A stretch of 64,000 bases of DNA from Hermatobates lingyangjiaoensis (GCA_026182355.1 JAPFBL010001929.1:372501-436500), one strand, 5' to 3'; positions 21,735 to 33,605 are shown, counted from the first letter of the stretch. Numbers and translations: made by a program. The notes: generated by a model from the sequence alone, not told the origin.

Positions 21735-22210
21735 CAGTTAGTCCATCTTCACTAACGCTTAGCATACTATTGTGAATCTTATCTTTCCTTAACCTACTAT
21801 TTGTATTTTCACATATAGCGATTGCTAAGTGATGTAAGAATACTATAATACTGATGTAAGAGTATAAAATGATGTAAGAGAAAATACGTACTATTCGTAT
21901 TTTCACATATAGCGATTGCGAGAAGATCGTAAACGATGGTAAGAGTAGGCTATCCATCTTCACTAACTCTTAGCGTACTATTAATGTGAATCTTACCTTT
22001 CCTTAACGTACAATTTGTATTTTCACATATAGCGATTGCGAGAAGATCGTAAACGATGGTAAGAGTAGGCTATTCATCTTCACTAACTCTTAGCGTATAG
22101 TAAGGTAAATCTTACCTTTCCTTAACGTACTATTTGTATTTTCACATATAGTGATTGCGAGATATTGTGAATGATGGTAAGAAACTCACAAGGTGAGTTG
22201 TAGATTATCC
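21735..22210. repeat. 120-bp tandem array, about 3.5-4 units
   Basis: TTTGTATTTTCACATATAGC then GATTGCGAGAAGATCG recurs at about 21896, 22016 and 22136, 120 bp apart. CATCTTCACTAACTCTTAGC recurs between. An earlier diverged unit at 21740-21895 has a different 70-bp middle. Confidence 0.9.
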
Positions 22211-22699
22211 ATCTTCAGAAACTCTTAATAATTTTTCCTGAAGATCTTCATTCAAAAAAGTGAAACAAAATACAATGTTAAATGGTTTCATATAATGACG
22301 TAATTTATACTAAACCACCATGGAACTGATAACGTTTATTTATTTATTTTTTGAAAGGCATGTAGCTAGATTAGGTAAGGTTTCATATCTCAGTTGGTAA
22401 ATTTCCCTAGGTATCATGAACTTCTATGCTATTACGAAAGACGCGAAAATTAAGCAATTGACAAATGGTTTGCACTTTAGTAGGCCCATCGGGAACAGCA
22501 ACTTGCCAACCACTCAGCAAGGGAGTCTTAAGCGAAACACACTTCAAAAGCGAGTCGAGAGTTTGAAATCAATTAAAGGCAATGAATCATGGTCCACGCT
22601 ATAGAATTACAAAACTTTATCCTCTTTCAGTACCTTTATGTTAAAACTGCTTACAGTATAATTAGACTATCATTTTTTTGTGCTTATACAATATATATA
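22211..22699. other. No gene seen
   Basis: AT-rich; one 62-codon frame at 22416 without features. Confidence 0.5.
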
Positions 22700-22815
22700 C
22701 ATATAATTAAAATTATAACTAGAAAACACAAAAAATAGTCTAACACTCACGATTCTCGATCATTTCGGCTTTTTTGACGTCATCAGGAGATGTGAAAAAG
22801 AAAAAGAAATTGAAA
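22700..22815. repeat. PAL-5/6-like half copy
   Basis: AGTCTAACACTCACGATTCT, TCATTTCGGCTTTTTTGACG, TCATCAGGAGATGTG. It has the same TTTCG - hairpin - TCATCAGG core. Confidence 0.6.
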
Positions 22816-23290
22816 TTTTAAATTAGGTAATAAATTACATTACACCTAGAAGGTTAAAACAGGTTACATTAATGGTGAGGTTCACAAGTTGTTAGCTGCA
22901 GTTATCACTTATCACTCCAAGAAGGTTGTCATTCTGTGTTTGGCTTGGCTGTAGTTTGGATTTGGGTTTTAACTGTGCCTTCTCTTTGCTTTAATCAAAT
23001 ATTAACTTTCTTTTTAATGGTCTTTCTTGCTTCAGTGCATATTAGGTAACTTTTTAATCTTCAGTGTAATATAATGTTATGAGCCAATTCCAATTTATTT
23101 ATTATGTCTATTTTTCTTAGTTTTTAATAAATATTTATTTATTGAGTTCCTAATTATGATTGACACTATATATGTCTTTGTACGTTAAAGTGAACGCTAA
23201 TCAAGAACAAATAAAACAAAACGTGTTTACATATAAGCATGGAAGAAGAGTTTCTCCCAATTTGTAGGTTTATATGTATTTATATATACA
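22816..23290. other. No gene seen
   Basis: AT-rich, nothing recognised. Confidence 0.5.
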
Positions 23291-23507
23291 AGATTTCACA
23301 TAAAAGACGTGAAATAATAATCAATGATCAAACCACAATATGGAAGGGAAAAAAAGGCTAAGATCTTTCAACTGTAACAAGCGGTCTTTATCAATCAGTT
23401 TGGGTTTTTGACTCTGACGAAGACCGCTTGTTACTGTTGAAATTAATCTTAATTAAACTTGTTAGATCTTAATCTTTTTTTTTCCGTTTCATATTGTGGT
23501 TTGATCA
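23291..23507. repeat. PAL-1 full copy with a second right-arm interruption
   Basis: Hairpin ATTTCACATAAAAGACGTGA, left arm, centre CAGTTTGGGTTTTTGACTC, then the right arm. The right arm is interrupted by about 25 bp of AT-rich sequence (ATTAATCTTAATTAAACTTG) between GTTGAA and AGATCTTAATC. It ends GTGGTTTGATCA. Confidence 0.8.
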
Positions 23508-23520
23508 TGTATTTATATAT

Positions 23521-23645
23521 AAACAAGATTTCACAATAAACATGTAAAACAAACATGAAAAATGAAAAAATGAACCACAATAAATAACTAGAAAAATGAC
23601 TAGGATCTTTCAACCAAAACAAGTGGTTTTCGTCCAAGTCTAACT
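23521..23645. repeat. PAL-1 strongly diverged copy
   Basis: The order of motifs is kept (terminal hairpin, GAACCACAATAAATAACTAG, AGGATCTTTCAACCAAAACA, AGTGGTTTTCGTC) but most positions have drifted. It lies about 15 bp from the previous copy. Confidence 0.65.
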
Positions 23646-23744
23646 GATAATGGAACAAGTGATGTTAAATCAAGGTGGAAGGTAAGAGGGATATTTTATA
23701 GGTCATTAAGTGTAACAAAGAAAACAAATGGCTGGGAAATCAGT

Positions 23745-23870
23745 TCAGGGTAAATAAACGAGGTTTTCTGATTTTCGGGCAATCCCTGTTCAGGAGAATA
23801 GAGAAAGGGCGACGGATTGCCCGAAAATTTGAAATTGTAAGTTTGTTTTTTTGACTCTGAGTGTTCCTCT
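23745..23870. repeat. Singleton palindrome, PAL-3-like
   Basis: GATTTTCGGGCAATCC at about 23771 is mirrored by GGATTGCCCGAAAAT at 23815-23829, with GTTCAGGAGAATAGAGAAAG between. The arrangement copies PAL-3 but the stem has changed from GGTT/AACC to GGGC/GCCC. Confidence 0.7.
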
Positions 23871-23899
23871 CAGTGGAGTCTTCCACTTTAATTTAATAT

Positions 23900-25085
23900 A
23901 TATATATATATATATATAAAGAAGAACACAAATGAAGCAAATATGAAACTAAAGCAAATTAGTTTACCTCTGTTTTAGAAGAGAGTTATGATATTTGACA
24001 AAAAAGTATTGCTTATCATCACTGCCATATAGAATGACTCAGGTGTGTGTGTGTGTGATACTTGTGAACTTGTAGTTATACATTACTGAGAGCTTCTTTT
24101 AATGACATGTAAGGAGCTCTGGAGTTTGAGTCTCTGAGAATGAATACTTGACGTCATTTCTTACTTAACTCAATAGGTGTTGAAAATAATTAACGATTTC
24201 TTCAAAAGCTTAACTAACAATGTTGAAACACAAACATTTTGAATTATTAAGTAACTAGGAGACAAAAGCCGGAAACGGCACGAATTAATAAAGCAATTAG
24301 ACTGGAATGAGGTGATTTGAACGACAATGAGTGCGACAAGGGTGAGTGGAGAAAAGACCATGGCCACTTAGCGGGCAACCAAATCTGAAAGCAGGACCAG
24401 TACTACTTATGATTGGAACTCATATTCTCTTCAGTGCTTTGAATGCTATTGGATCACTTATGGCCCACTTATGGACCACTTTTATAAACTTTTTTGGGTT
24501 ACCATTAAATCAACAAGCATGCACCATCCAGACAGACTGAGGAACCATTAAGGACCATCTATGGACTTGTTTCGGTGATGTGTGACCACAAAGATCAGTT
24601 TATGAATTTGTTTTGATTCATAATGGATATATTAGGGTACATATACAGAGGACGTTTATTTACACAATGAACAATACGCCAATTTTTAGTCGTACATATT
24701 TTCTTGGTGACATTCTAATTTGCGATTTCCATTTACAGGGAAATATATGAAAAAGTTATACAAAAGATTTAGTATCCAGTTTCTTATCTAAAGGACTGAA
24801 AAATTGTGTTAGTGTCTTTTTGGTTGTCTGGTGAAATTTGGTTACCTTGCTTGGTTATTTCAGACTACAGTTGTTGTTAAAAATCCACATACTATTTTTC
24901 TTTGTAAAATAATTTGTAATGTAATACTTAGTTTTTCTGTTTCAAAATTTATACTTCTGTAAGTTTTCTCACTAACCTATAGTCAAAATTTCTATTGTAA
25001 TTTCTTAATTGTAACTAATTGCACTTTTATGTATGTTTGATTTTTGAATGATTGTATTATTTCTTATATCTCCTCTGTTTTTGTA
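23900..25085. other. No gene recognised
   Basis: A short (TA)n at 23898 and (TG)n at 24042. The 64-codon plus frame at 24346-24540 has internal near-repeats (ATGGCCCAC, ATGGACCAC) but no known motif. Confidence 0.5.
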
Positions 25086-25211
25086 GGCCTATAAAAAAGG
25101 TTTTAAATAAAGACCGAAACGTTGGCAATGAGAGTTTAATTTGAACCTGAAGAACTGACCGAGTCCCGATAAACTATAGTTTTGTTTCTATTCCACGGTT
25201 GATACTTTTAT

Positions 25212-25214
<3 letters not shown>
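25086..25214. repeat. PAL-2 half copy, opposite orientation
   Basis: GCCTATAAAAAAGGTTTTAA, GACCGAAACGTTGGCAATG, GAACTGACCGAGTCCCGAT, ending ACTTTTATCAA before a (TA) tract of about 55 bp. A PAL-1 copy follows on the far side of that tract. Confidence 0.82.

Positions 25215-25270
<56 letters not shown>
25215..25270. repeat. (TA)n microsatellite, about 55 bp
   Basis: Separates PAL-2 from PAL-1. Confidence 0.95.
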
Positions 25271-25274
<4 letters not shown>

Positions 25275-25434
25275 CAAACCACAATAAGAAATGGGAAAAC
25301 AAGACTAAGATCTTTCAACCGTAACAAGCGGTCTTCGTCAGAGTCAAAAACCCAACTGACTTGTCTTCTTGTTTTCCCATTTCTTATTGTGGTTTGATCA
25401 TTGATTGTTGTTTCACGTGTTTATGTGAAATCTT
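25271..25434. repeat. PAL-1 full copy between two TA tracts
   Basis: Left arm TGATCAAACCACAATAAG starts immediately after a (TA) tract of about 55 bp. The right end TGGTTTGATCATTGATTG is followed by the GTGTTTAT-loop hairpin and another TA tract. The CTGACGAAGACCG segment is present once, because the right arm is shortened. Confidence 0.85.
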
Positions 25435-25435
25435 T

Positions 25436-25495
25436 ATATATATATATATATATAGGGAGAGAGATAGTAAGAGAGGGAGAGAGAGAGAGAGAGGA
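25436..25495. repeat. (TA)n then (GA)n tract
   Basis: TA dinucleotides to about 25454, followed by GGGAGAGAGA and GAGAGAGAGAGAGAG. Confidence 0.9.
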
Positions 25496-25599
25496 GACAC
25501 TACCCTACTTGCCTACTTAAAACGCGTTAAGTGACCGATGCTATAAAGTATGTGAACGAGAGACGGTCATATTGTAGAGAAGTCAGAGTAAGAGCACAC

Positions 25600-25850
25600 T
25601 ACCTTGACGCTGTATGTCCTCTACTGAATCTCAGTAGAATACCGCTCTACTCACTTGGTTTTCACACTTACTAACGGAATAGTGTACAAAAGCTGTATTA
25701 TGCTTTAACACTTACGACATTTAAATTTATGTCAGTGGTTATTAGATCATTTGGGCGTATTACTTAAACATTGTATGTCCCTACTGCACCTAAGTAGAAT
25801 ATAACTCCTAACTTTGTTTTCATGGTTACTGATGTAACATCATGAAAGAG
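25600..25850. repeat. Degenerate direct repeat, two units about 160 bp apart
   Basis: GCTGTATGTCCTCTACTGAA ... AGTAGAATACC ... TTGGTTTTCACACTTACT near 25609 is echoed by TTGTATGTCCCTACTGCACC ... AGTAGAATATAACTCC ... TTGTTTTCATGGTTACT near 25772. Confidence 0.6.
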
Positions 25851-27169
25851 TTTAGCTTATTAGTTCAGCTTAAGAGTTTATTAGCTTATTTAAGATAAAC
25901 TTAATAATTTTTAGATTTATTAGTAAAAATGCTTTAGTAAGAAAGATTGCGACAATTATTCAAGGTTTTTTTTTACCATATAAATCAATATAAATGCTTG
26001 CAGTTGTCAGAAAAAATAATAATCTATTAGCGATTTCATTAGAGAAATCAACATTGTGATATTAATAAATAGGCTCTTAGGAAGACTGTGAGAGGGTCAG
26101 CAGTAATTCTTGTCGTGCCTTAGGGTCAAAGGCCTAGGACAAACAGCCACAGAGATGAGCAATATACAGCAGCTGATGAAATCAATACCAGTCATTTATT
26201 TCAAATATGGAGACCTTTCGAATATTTATTTTTATTGAATTAACGATGGTTTTATCGACAATATAGTTTTAATTAACAGGATTATTTATGGGTTTTTCGT
26301 CAAAGTGGCATGGAAGTATAGAATCACTGGTTGATTGAGACACATGCGTATACTTGAACTGTTAGAGTCGCAGTGGATCGTAAAGTGTCAAAGTTAAATA
26401 CAACCGGCAGCTTTTCAATCAAAAGATATTCAAAACCTTCAGAGCTATTTGTAAATTACTTTAAATTAATTATTTAAGTTTTATGCCGATGGATTGTATA
26501 TCTGGTTGCATATTGATCATCTAGAACACGAAAAAAAACTTGGAATAAATTCATAACGTTTGCTATATTGATATCTCAATCTTTATTTTGAGCGACAGCC
26601 ATGATAATATTAATTATAATGATTCTATATTAAAACGCGTTATATTCAACAATTATGTTGAAGTAAAGAGGGTTTAGTTTTTCGAATAGCCATGAATTAG
26701 GTAAGAAATAAAGTATTCTAAGAATGTAGTTGTAATTAGCAGTTCCTGGTACGGGACCTACTACTGCTGAATACTGCTGTGTTTGTGAAGTAGTAACTAA
26801 ATGTCTGTACTCTTTTATTTGGTTCGTCGGTTTAATTCAGTAGTCCCATCCTGTGGGTCGTAATACCAATGCTGCGGTTGAATATTTTTCAACACCCAGT
26901 TAAGAACATTAAATAAGGAATAATAATTAAAACTTAATAAGGAATTTATTGCCTTATAACTTAACAATTGCGTAAGAAATTTCGAACAACTTGCATATAT
27001 GAAACAGCATTCTCCTAACTTCTCATCCTTAAAAACAAGTACCGAAATATATTTAATGTCGAAGAATACTTAAACGTGTGTCATATTGACAACGGACCAG
27101 GCGTCTCATGAAGGTCAGATAACATTATCACTGTGAACAGTGATTTGGCAGTATTAAGATGATTAGCGA
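25851..27169. other. No gene seen
   Basis: AT-rich, nothing recognised. Confidence 0.5.
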
Positions 27170-27845
27170 GGTTATCCCCTTAACCTGTTATATGCAGGGA
27201 CAAGGTGGAGAAGGTGACCAAGGGCTGGGTCTGACCACCTTCGTTTCACATCCTTCCAACATCCCAAATCCTCTCCTCTTATCCTAGCCCCAATCCAAGG
27301 CGTTATGAGATCCGTGCCTAAGGATGGATGATACTGCCGAAGCGGACAAAATAACACCGACAGAGTTTCAGGGATTTTCCGATGTATGATACTAAGGAGA
27401 AGGCAGTTTGGAGACCATTCTTCGGAAGTCTCCAAGGGAAGTCTCCTCAATCCCTTCTAGCCCAAAAGCGTTAACTAGTGGGAGCTAACCTACCACAAGT
27501 GCACCTAAGGACCCGAAGAAGGAGAAAGAAAGTCACTTTCTCCCGAAACGTAGGGAGCCTGAATGGGCATTATCAATGATGGTTTATACAGATTCTGCAA
27601 ATAAGAGGAAGAAACACCGTTGCACCTGCTGGCTGACTGACAGGCAACTTTGCTGCACAAGGATTGGTTCATCGGGAAACATAACAAAATCATAGAAAAA
27701 CTTGTACCGCTGGACCCAGCAAAAGTGCTAAACTTCTTGGAAGTGTTGAAGCTAACTGCTAGAGTACTTTAGTACAGAAGTGGGGATGTACAACAGTTTT
27801 TAAGACTCAATGCTATAGTCACCCTGAAATAATAATAATAATAAG
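27170..27845 (+). mobile_element. Probable LINE 3' end with (ATA)n tail
   Basis: A GC-richer island ends in CTATAGTCACCCTGAAATAA then TAATAATAATAAGG, the simple-repeat tail typical of CR1/RTE-type non-LTR elements. It includes the hairpin GGAGAAAG - AAAGTCA - CTTTCTCC at about 27520-27543, followed by CGAAACGTAGGGAGCC. 'CGAAACGT' after a stem is common in the 3' regions of invertebrate non-LTR elements. I could not recognise an intact protein in any frame. The minus-strand open frame at 27172-27450 has no family signature. Confidence 0.4.
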
Positions 27846-28314
27846 GTGATTAGACAATATAAAGACCATACAGCTGTTAGATACAGTGTGATATCACACT
27901 GTTGACACTAGATGGCTAGCATTGGCAGTAGTAAGTCGTCGCTTTTACTAAACAGACTGCAACAGGGCTGTTGACCCCACTTGTCCCGTGTTGACACATG
28001 TTTCACTTCCTTCACCTGTGCATAACAGCAAATCCAGCAGACCATGTGAGTGCCCACAACAACCAATTTATTTTTGACATGTTAATGCCTTTATTACTCA
28101 ATTCAGGAAATTAATATGCTGTTTTTCTTTTTAAATGTTTAATACAAAAGTTAACAAAAAAATAACATTGTTGGCTTGGTCAGTAAATGTAGCGAGGGTT
28201 CGAAACCTTTAACACTTAATTCTATTAACAACATTATTTCTGTTGTTCAGGTTCTGTACATTAGCTTGCTCAGCCAGATTTGAGTAAAAGTGGATGTTCA
28301 CACGCATATTAAAA
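27846..28314. other. No gene seen
   Basis: Nothing recognised; GTGTGATATCACACT at 27886-27900 is a short perfect palindrome. Confidence 0.5.
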
Positions 28315-28680
28315 AGAAAGACTACAGTTTTTAATTATCACTCTCTAACAGACTCTCTCTTCCTTTCTATACTTTTGTTTTACTCTTTATTCCTCTGTTT
28401 CACTCTCACACTCTCTTATTTGATCCCACTATCTATATCACACTCTAACACACTTTCTTCCTCCCTCTACTTTTGTTTTACTCCTTATTCCTCTCTCTCT
28501 CTCTCTCTCTCTCTTCCATTATTTTCTATATATTCCTCCTATTTGCATTCCCATTTAACATCTTTTCATTCTATACCTCACTCTCTCATGTCACCTCTTC
28601 TCCCTCTTCTCTCTCGTTATTCTTTGTCTCCTCTCATTTACTCTTATTGTCTACCCTTTTTTTCCATACTCAATGTAGTG
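28315..28680. repeat. Pyrimidine-rich tract, about 365 bp
   Basis: The plus strand is almost all C and T with rare A. CTATACTTTTGTTTTACTCT and CTACTTTTGTTTTACTCCTT show an internal ~110-bp direct repeat, and (CT)10 lies at 28494-28513. The apparent Ser/Leu/Phe-rich open frames come from this composition. Confidence 0.85.
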
Positions 28681-28699
28681 TGTGTTCATTCAAATAGGT

Positions 28700-28950
28700 G
28701 TAATAAATCGTAGCTTTCATGTTTTTGTAGGAAGTAGACTGACGCTGAAAAGATTATTACAAGGAGGAAGGGAAGACCGTCAGTGAGTTAGTGTGTCGAC
28801 GAGGCGACCTTGACGAGCAGGTGAGACCAAAGTACCATCAAACTTTCTCCACTCGAGCAAGCCTCAAGCGCGGCCCTCGAACTCACCCAGCCGAGATCAT
28901 CTTATGTAACCGCCTGGCCTCCGCTGAAGATGCACGCCAACTTTAAATGT
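28700..28950. other. GC-richer unidentified segment
   Basis: CGTCAGTGAGTTAGTGTGTC, GACGAGGCGACCTTGACGAG and CAAGCGCGGCCCTCGAACTC stand out from AT-rich neighbours. No frame or RNA fold I can support. Confidence 0.4.
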
Positions 28951-30870
28951 CACAATAAGACTTCATATCTGCGCCTTCTAAGGCTCATGCCAACATGATG
29001 CTTACTCAACTGTTACATAAAACAAACCTTTGTTTCAATTATCAAAGTTCACTTGGTAGCGATGTTTGAAATGTTCCGTTATTCAGACTTCAGAACGTGA
29101 CCATTGTACCTACATAATCTTGACAGTTGAAGAAATGAGATATAAATTTCAAAAATATTTATTACAAATGGATATTTTTTTAGTTGTTAGTTTTACAGTC
29201 GCGTAACGTCCAAAACACACTAAGAAACATTTGTTTCACATGTTTACTGTAAAATCTTGTTATCTATAACACATTTAAACATACGTATTAACTCATACGA
29301 ACATTATCTTACCTATTTAACAAAGATACATCACTTTTACGGGTGCTCCTGAATGAAAATGTTTACTAGAGGTATATAGATAGAAGCAGATGTGAGCCAC
29401 TATACCCAAAAAACACAGATATCTAACAATTTACAAGTTTAACATTATACTTTTTTTATTCCTTATGCTAAATTAAATGTAAAGATAACAGGGAATGAAC
29501 GCTTCATCCCTCTTATAATTCTAAACATTCTTATAAAATATGTGGAAACCAGTCTTACTTATGCAATGCTAATAAGAAAGTGAGTGGTTTTATGTAAACC
29601 TGACAGTAGTCAATCATTGATGAAGGCATACTAACATGGTTTCATAAAAATTTAATTGTGGGCAAAATGGTCACTGATTGTATTGATGGATATTTGACTG
29701 TGAGTAAAATAATCATTCATATACTGATTGTATTGACAGATTTTTAAAAGTGGATAATATGGTCAATCATATACTGGTTGTAATTATACATATATGGCTG
29801 AATAATAAGTTATCCTTAGTAAAAGAGAACTCCAGGATTCCCTAAATGTTCATATACATGAGCAAGTCGTATTCAATGAGTTCAATGATGAGAGTTAGAT
29901 ACATATGCATATATATGTATTCATATCATCAGAATTTTAAAGTTCTCTCATAATTATTACGTTTTTGGATGATTAGTAATAAAAATATGATTGGTATAGT
30001 TAAGAAATAAACATTGTTTGGTAACTCATGTTCAAACTAAATTATAGTACAGGAAAGATCAATAAGTTCTGATACTTTTCTGAACACTCCATGTAATTTT
30101 ACAGATTACTTTAGCAAGAAATGCTATAGCGCCAGAGCACATAATATTCACACAATCTAACTAGTGTTACGAGCTTAGCCAGTAAAATTCAAAAACACGA
30201 TTTTACAATATGACGCTAGGGAAGTCACTCCTTTCTTTTACATAACTCTATAATGTGCCTTTTTGTAAAGAAAAAAAAATATTTCCTCCTTTCACATTTC
30301 TATTAACGAGAACGATTGCAAAAAAAATTTAAACAAACTTTTATGAATGAAATTAGAATTTATGAGTTTTGAAATAGAATATCTCATTTTGCAGTTAGTG
30401 ATACAAGTGATGTATTAGAAATACTTTTGTCATTACACTTTTTGATTAAAATTTTTTTTATTCTTTTAGAATATAGAACATCGACTCATTTATTAGGAAC
30501 CAATTAAAAAAAAAAATTATTCCTTTATACTAATATGCTATTTCTCCACGAATTTCTTACTTTATGAATTTAGTTAGGAATGAATTGACTTATAAGTATG
30601 GTATATTTTCTGAAGTCAACAAAAGTCACAGATGGTAACACCATTATTGCCAATGATGGTCATTTTATTTTATTGTAAGTACAAGTAATATACTTACTAA
30701 TGTAGTCTGTAAAAGTGAGAAAATACAATATGGACAAAGTACGAATTACAACTCGCAGATGCTAAGTCTCTGAGACCAGGTGACCTTAACGTCGCAGAGA
30801 TACTTGATAAGCCTATTAAAGAGAGAAAAAAATAATAACGTGGTAATAATTAATTATTTTGTTTTGTAAC
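28951..30870. other. No gene seen
   Basis: AT-rich. TGACAGATTT/TGATGGATATT words with ATACTGATTGTATTG recur at 29675-29790 as a weak ~60-bp tandem. Near 30060 GATCAATAAGTTCTGATACT then TTTCTGAACACTCCA resembles a mariner end but has no partner. Confidence 0.5.
29233..29262. repeat. Isolated terminal hairpin relic
   Basis: TTTCACATGTTTACTGTAAA resembles the PAL-1/PAL-4 subterminal hairpin without adjoining arms. Confidence 0.4.
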
Positions 30871-30872
30871 TG

Positions 30873-30945
30873 TTTGAGCAACCATATAGCTATGTTGTGT
30901 GACCTGTTTGAGCAACCATATAGCTATGTTGTGTGACCTGTTTGA
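30873..30945. repeat. 34-bp direct repeat, 2+ units
   Basis: TGTTTGAGCAACCATATAGC then TATGTTGTGTGACC occurs twice in tandem, followed by a third partial TGTTTGA. Confidence 0.9.
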
Positions 30946-31999
30946 AAGTACTACTGACATTTTATAAAACCCTGACAGCTTAGCTGAATCAAATGAAATA
31001 GAAATAGCTTTTAGTTTGAAGTCAGGCAATGAATTGCCATGTTGGAATGATTGCAAAGAAACTTGCTTTTGAGCTGTTCTCAAGACAAGCAGCGGCTTTG
31101 GTCTGGCGGAGTGTGAAGTTCACCTTGGTGTTCATTCACACCACGTCATCCCTGACATTCGTTCATTAATACTTTCTCTCTGACGGCCTTCTAGTCGGCT
31201 TGATGTAGTCTCGCAATCCAAGCGATTAGTGCTAAAGTCACTTGTCTTCACTCTCTCTTTCACTCTCAATCTCTGTCTCTCTCCTTCACTCACACGAGCA
31301 CTTTGTAAATATAAAAAAATAATGTAGTATCATACAAAAAAACGGAAAAATAAAAATAAAAAAAATACACAAAACAGAAAAAAAATCCAATACCATCCAT
31401 TGTGTTAAACAATATTATTTTTGAAAAGGGCTATACATGAAATGAAGATAAAACAAAATAGATGTACTCAGGCTGGCAAAATGTTTTATAATGACAGTTT
31501 TACTCAAAATTAGGCGAATATAATATCAATGAAATTCTATGAAATGATAGTAAAAATTAACAATTAATATACCCATTGTATTCATTAAGTTGAATAATAT
31601 AAGCATTAAAAGGTTACAAGAGGCTGGAAAGGTTTAGTGGAATCAATTAAACATTCAGTCAAATCTACTTTTACCTATAAGACGCTGAACGTTCTATCTG
31701 TTAACTCTGGAATATGTTAGTGTCCTTGAACAGTCTGCTGACCCGCTGTTCAGACAATACCTCATTCTCAATTCTATATTCATCAATATAATGAATCCAT
31801 GATATTGCTAATAGAAGTTAAATAATAATCATTGTTTTAAACGCTGGGACTCCAATAGATTTGTTTTAGCTATTGTTTGTTCTATAAACTTAATGGACAT
31901 TTAATAATAAAGTTATTAAAGATTTTATTGTGAAATATTCAGTCCGGTAGGTGTACAACTCAGTTTAACTCTAACATTCTATTGGTGTTATAGAAATTG
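30946..31999. other. No gene seen
   Basis: A CT-rich patch at 31240-31300 and an A-rich patch at 31310-31385; otherwise AT-rich. Confidence 0.5.
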
Positions 32000-32635
32000 T
32001 TTCACATGCCTAGTGAGGACAAAACTAGAGCATTAATGCTTCAGTCGAGTAGGCATGGATCAGCCCTAGTGGGGATTGAACTACAACATTAAAGCCTGTA
32101 CTATGTAGACATGGTAAGGACTCAACTAGATCATTAAAGCCTCAACCTAGTATGCATGGATCAGTCATAGTACAGACTGAACTAGAGTATTAAAGCCTCA
32201 TCCGAGTAGACATGGATCAGTCATGGTACAGACTGAGCTAGAGTATTAAAGCCTCAACCTAGTACGCATGGATCAGTCATAGTACAAACTGAACTAGAGC
32301 ATTAAAGCCTCAACCTAGTACGCATGGATCAGTCATGGTACAGACTGAACTGGAATATTAAAGCCTTAACCGCGCAGGCATGGATCAGTCCTGTTAAGGG
32401 CTGAACTAAAGCATTAACACTTCAATCAAGTAGGCATGGATCAGTCCTAGTGAGGATAGAACTAGAGCATTTATGATTCAATCGAGTAGGCATGGATCTG
32501 TCGTAGTGGGGATTAAACTACAACATTAAAGTCTCATTCGAATAGGCATGGATGAGTGATGGTACAGATTTAACTAGAACATTAAAGCAGCTTCAATCGG
32601 TAGGTATGAATCAGTCCTAGTGGGGATTAGGTAGA
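32000..32635. repeat. 55-bp tandem array, about 11.5 units
   Basis: Units centre on GCATGGATCAGTC, followed by a GTACAGACTGAACTAGAG block, then TATTAAAGCCTCAACC. Middle units (32130-32350) are the most alike and the ends are diverged. It lies just downstream (minus-strand sense) of the CD36-family exon, so possibly inside its intron. Confidence 0.92.
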
Positions 32636-32951
32636 GAAAATTCAAGTGAGCTCTGAGTTCCGGGATGGCAGGGTTTACCCTTTGGTGATGGTATTGGAGT
32701 AAAGGAGAGAAAAATAAAAACCAAGTATGATCAATCATCAAGAGTATGTCCATGATCAATGAGCCATGGGTATTCCTAAAACGCAAGCAAGTAGTCATCT
32801 GCGTCTGTCTGTTCGGCAATAAACACTTAGCTTAACATATATTACAAAATATCATGTTTTTTATTTGTTTAATATTTGTTTCATGATTCAATTAAGTTTT
32901 ATTTTGTTGAATATCACATAATATGACATGCTATTATGAAATGAATAGTAC

Positions 32952-33115
32952 CTGTAAACAAAAGGGCCAACTTCTTGTAGTTTAGGCTTCTCGCCATTGT
33001 TGAGAAACCTTGCTGGGTTCGTGACATTGAAGACCCAGACTTTTGTTAGCCTGTTCACACCGACAGGTTTCTGCCAGTAGTAGTAACTTAGTGTTCCATT
33101 CCATAACCTTAAGTT
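32952..33115 (-). CDS. Internal exon of a CD36 / scavenger receptor class B family gene
   Basis: The minus strand reads a 54-residue stretch that starts NLRLWNGTLSYYYWQKPVGV, contains VWVFNVTNPARFLNNGEKPK and ends LQEVGPFVYR. FNVTNP followed by GEKPKLQEVGP(Y/F)VYR is the hallmark of the N-terminal ectodomain of the CD36/SR-B/LIMP-2 family, just after the first membrane segment. These are two-pass membrane lipid or lipoprotein receptors of about 450-530 residues. The exon is preceded by a T-rich acceptor (TTTGTTTCAG) and followed by a donor (TACAG|GTACT). It is 164 bp, enters in phase 0 and leaves after two bases of the Arg codon. NGT and NVT are potential N-glycosylation sites, as expected for a lumenal segment. 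There are no stops or frameshifts, so it looks like a live exon. I did not find the preceding or following exons, and the subfamily cannot be fixed from one exon. The open frame continues past the donor for about 20 codons, which are intron. Confidence 0.88.
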
Positions 33116-33454
33116 CTGAAACAAAAACAATACATTAAAATCGCTATTAGTAGTAGTTAAAGAACTATGTTATTTGAGAGAAAAAATGCAAGATAATGAG
33201 CATAAATAGTATTTATTGGGGAAAGAGTACTTTTTAGTTTACAATAAACAGAGCAGGATACATAGTTCAAAAAGAAATATTTATGAAACTATTATAAGTA
33301 AAGATAAATGAGCACAGTAGACTAGGACTAAGGCTCTGTGTTTTGAAGAATATATATTAAGAAAATATTAACTTTTTTTTAAGTACCTTTCAACGTTATT
33401 AATAGAACAGGTATATATACAAAGTATCGGAAAATTCCATTTGAAATTTATGTG

Positions 33455-33605
33455 ACAAACAGACTGCCCGCAGTCCGCTCGTCCGTCCGTCCAGGGGTTT
33501 GGTATTGCCCGGGGGATAAATCTGCTTTATTATATAAATAAAAAAAGAATGAGTTTACTCTAATTTTCTTTAAACCTGTGGATCTTATATTGTCCGCCAG
33601 GGGGT
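33455..33605 (-). repeat. Dispersed repeat R1, copy 3
   Basis: On the minus strand AAAATTAGAGTAAACTCATT, GCAGATTTATCCCCCGGGCA then ATACCAAACCCCTGG, then (GGAC)n-like GGACGGACGGACGAGCGGAC. The last part suggests the family carries a short GGAC-type repeat. Confidence 0.7.

Noticed and set aside
28294..28713. 139-codon Ser/Leu/Phe-rich frame resembling a membrane protein
   Set aside because: Entirely explained by a pyrimidine-rich tract.
30055..30105. Mariner end (GATCAATAAGTTCTGATACT)
   Set aside because: Only one end seen, with no inverse partner or transposase piece.
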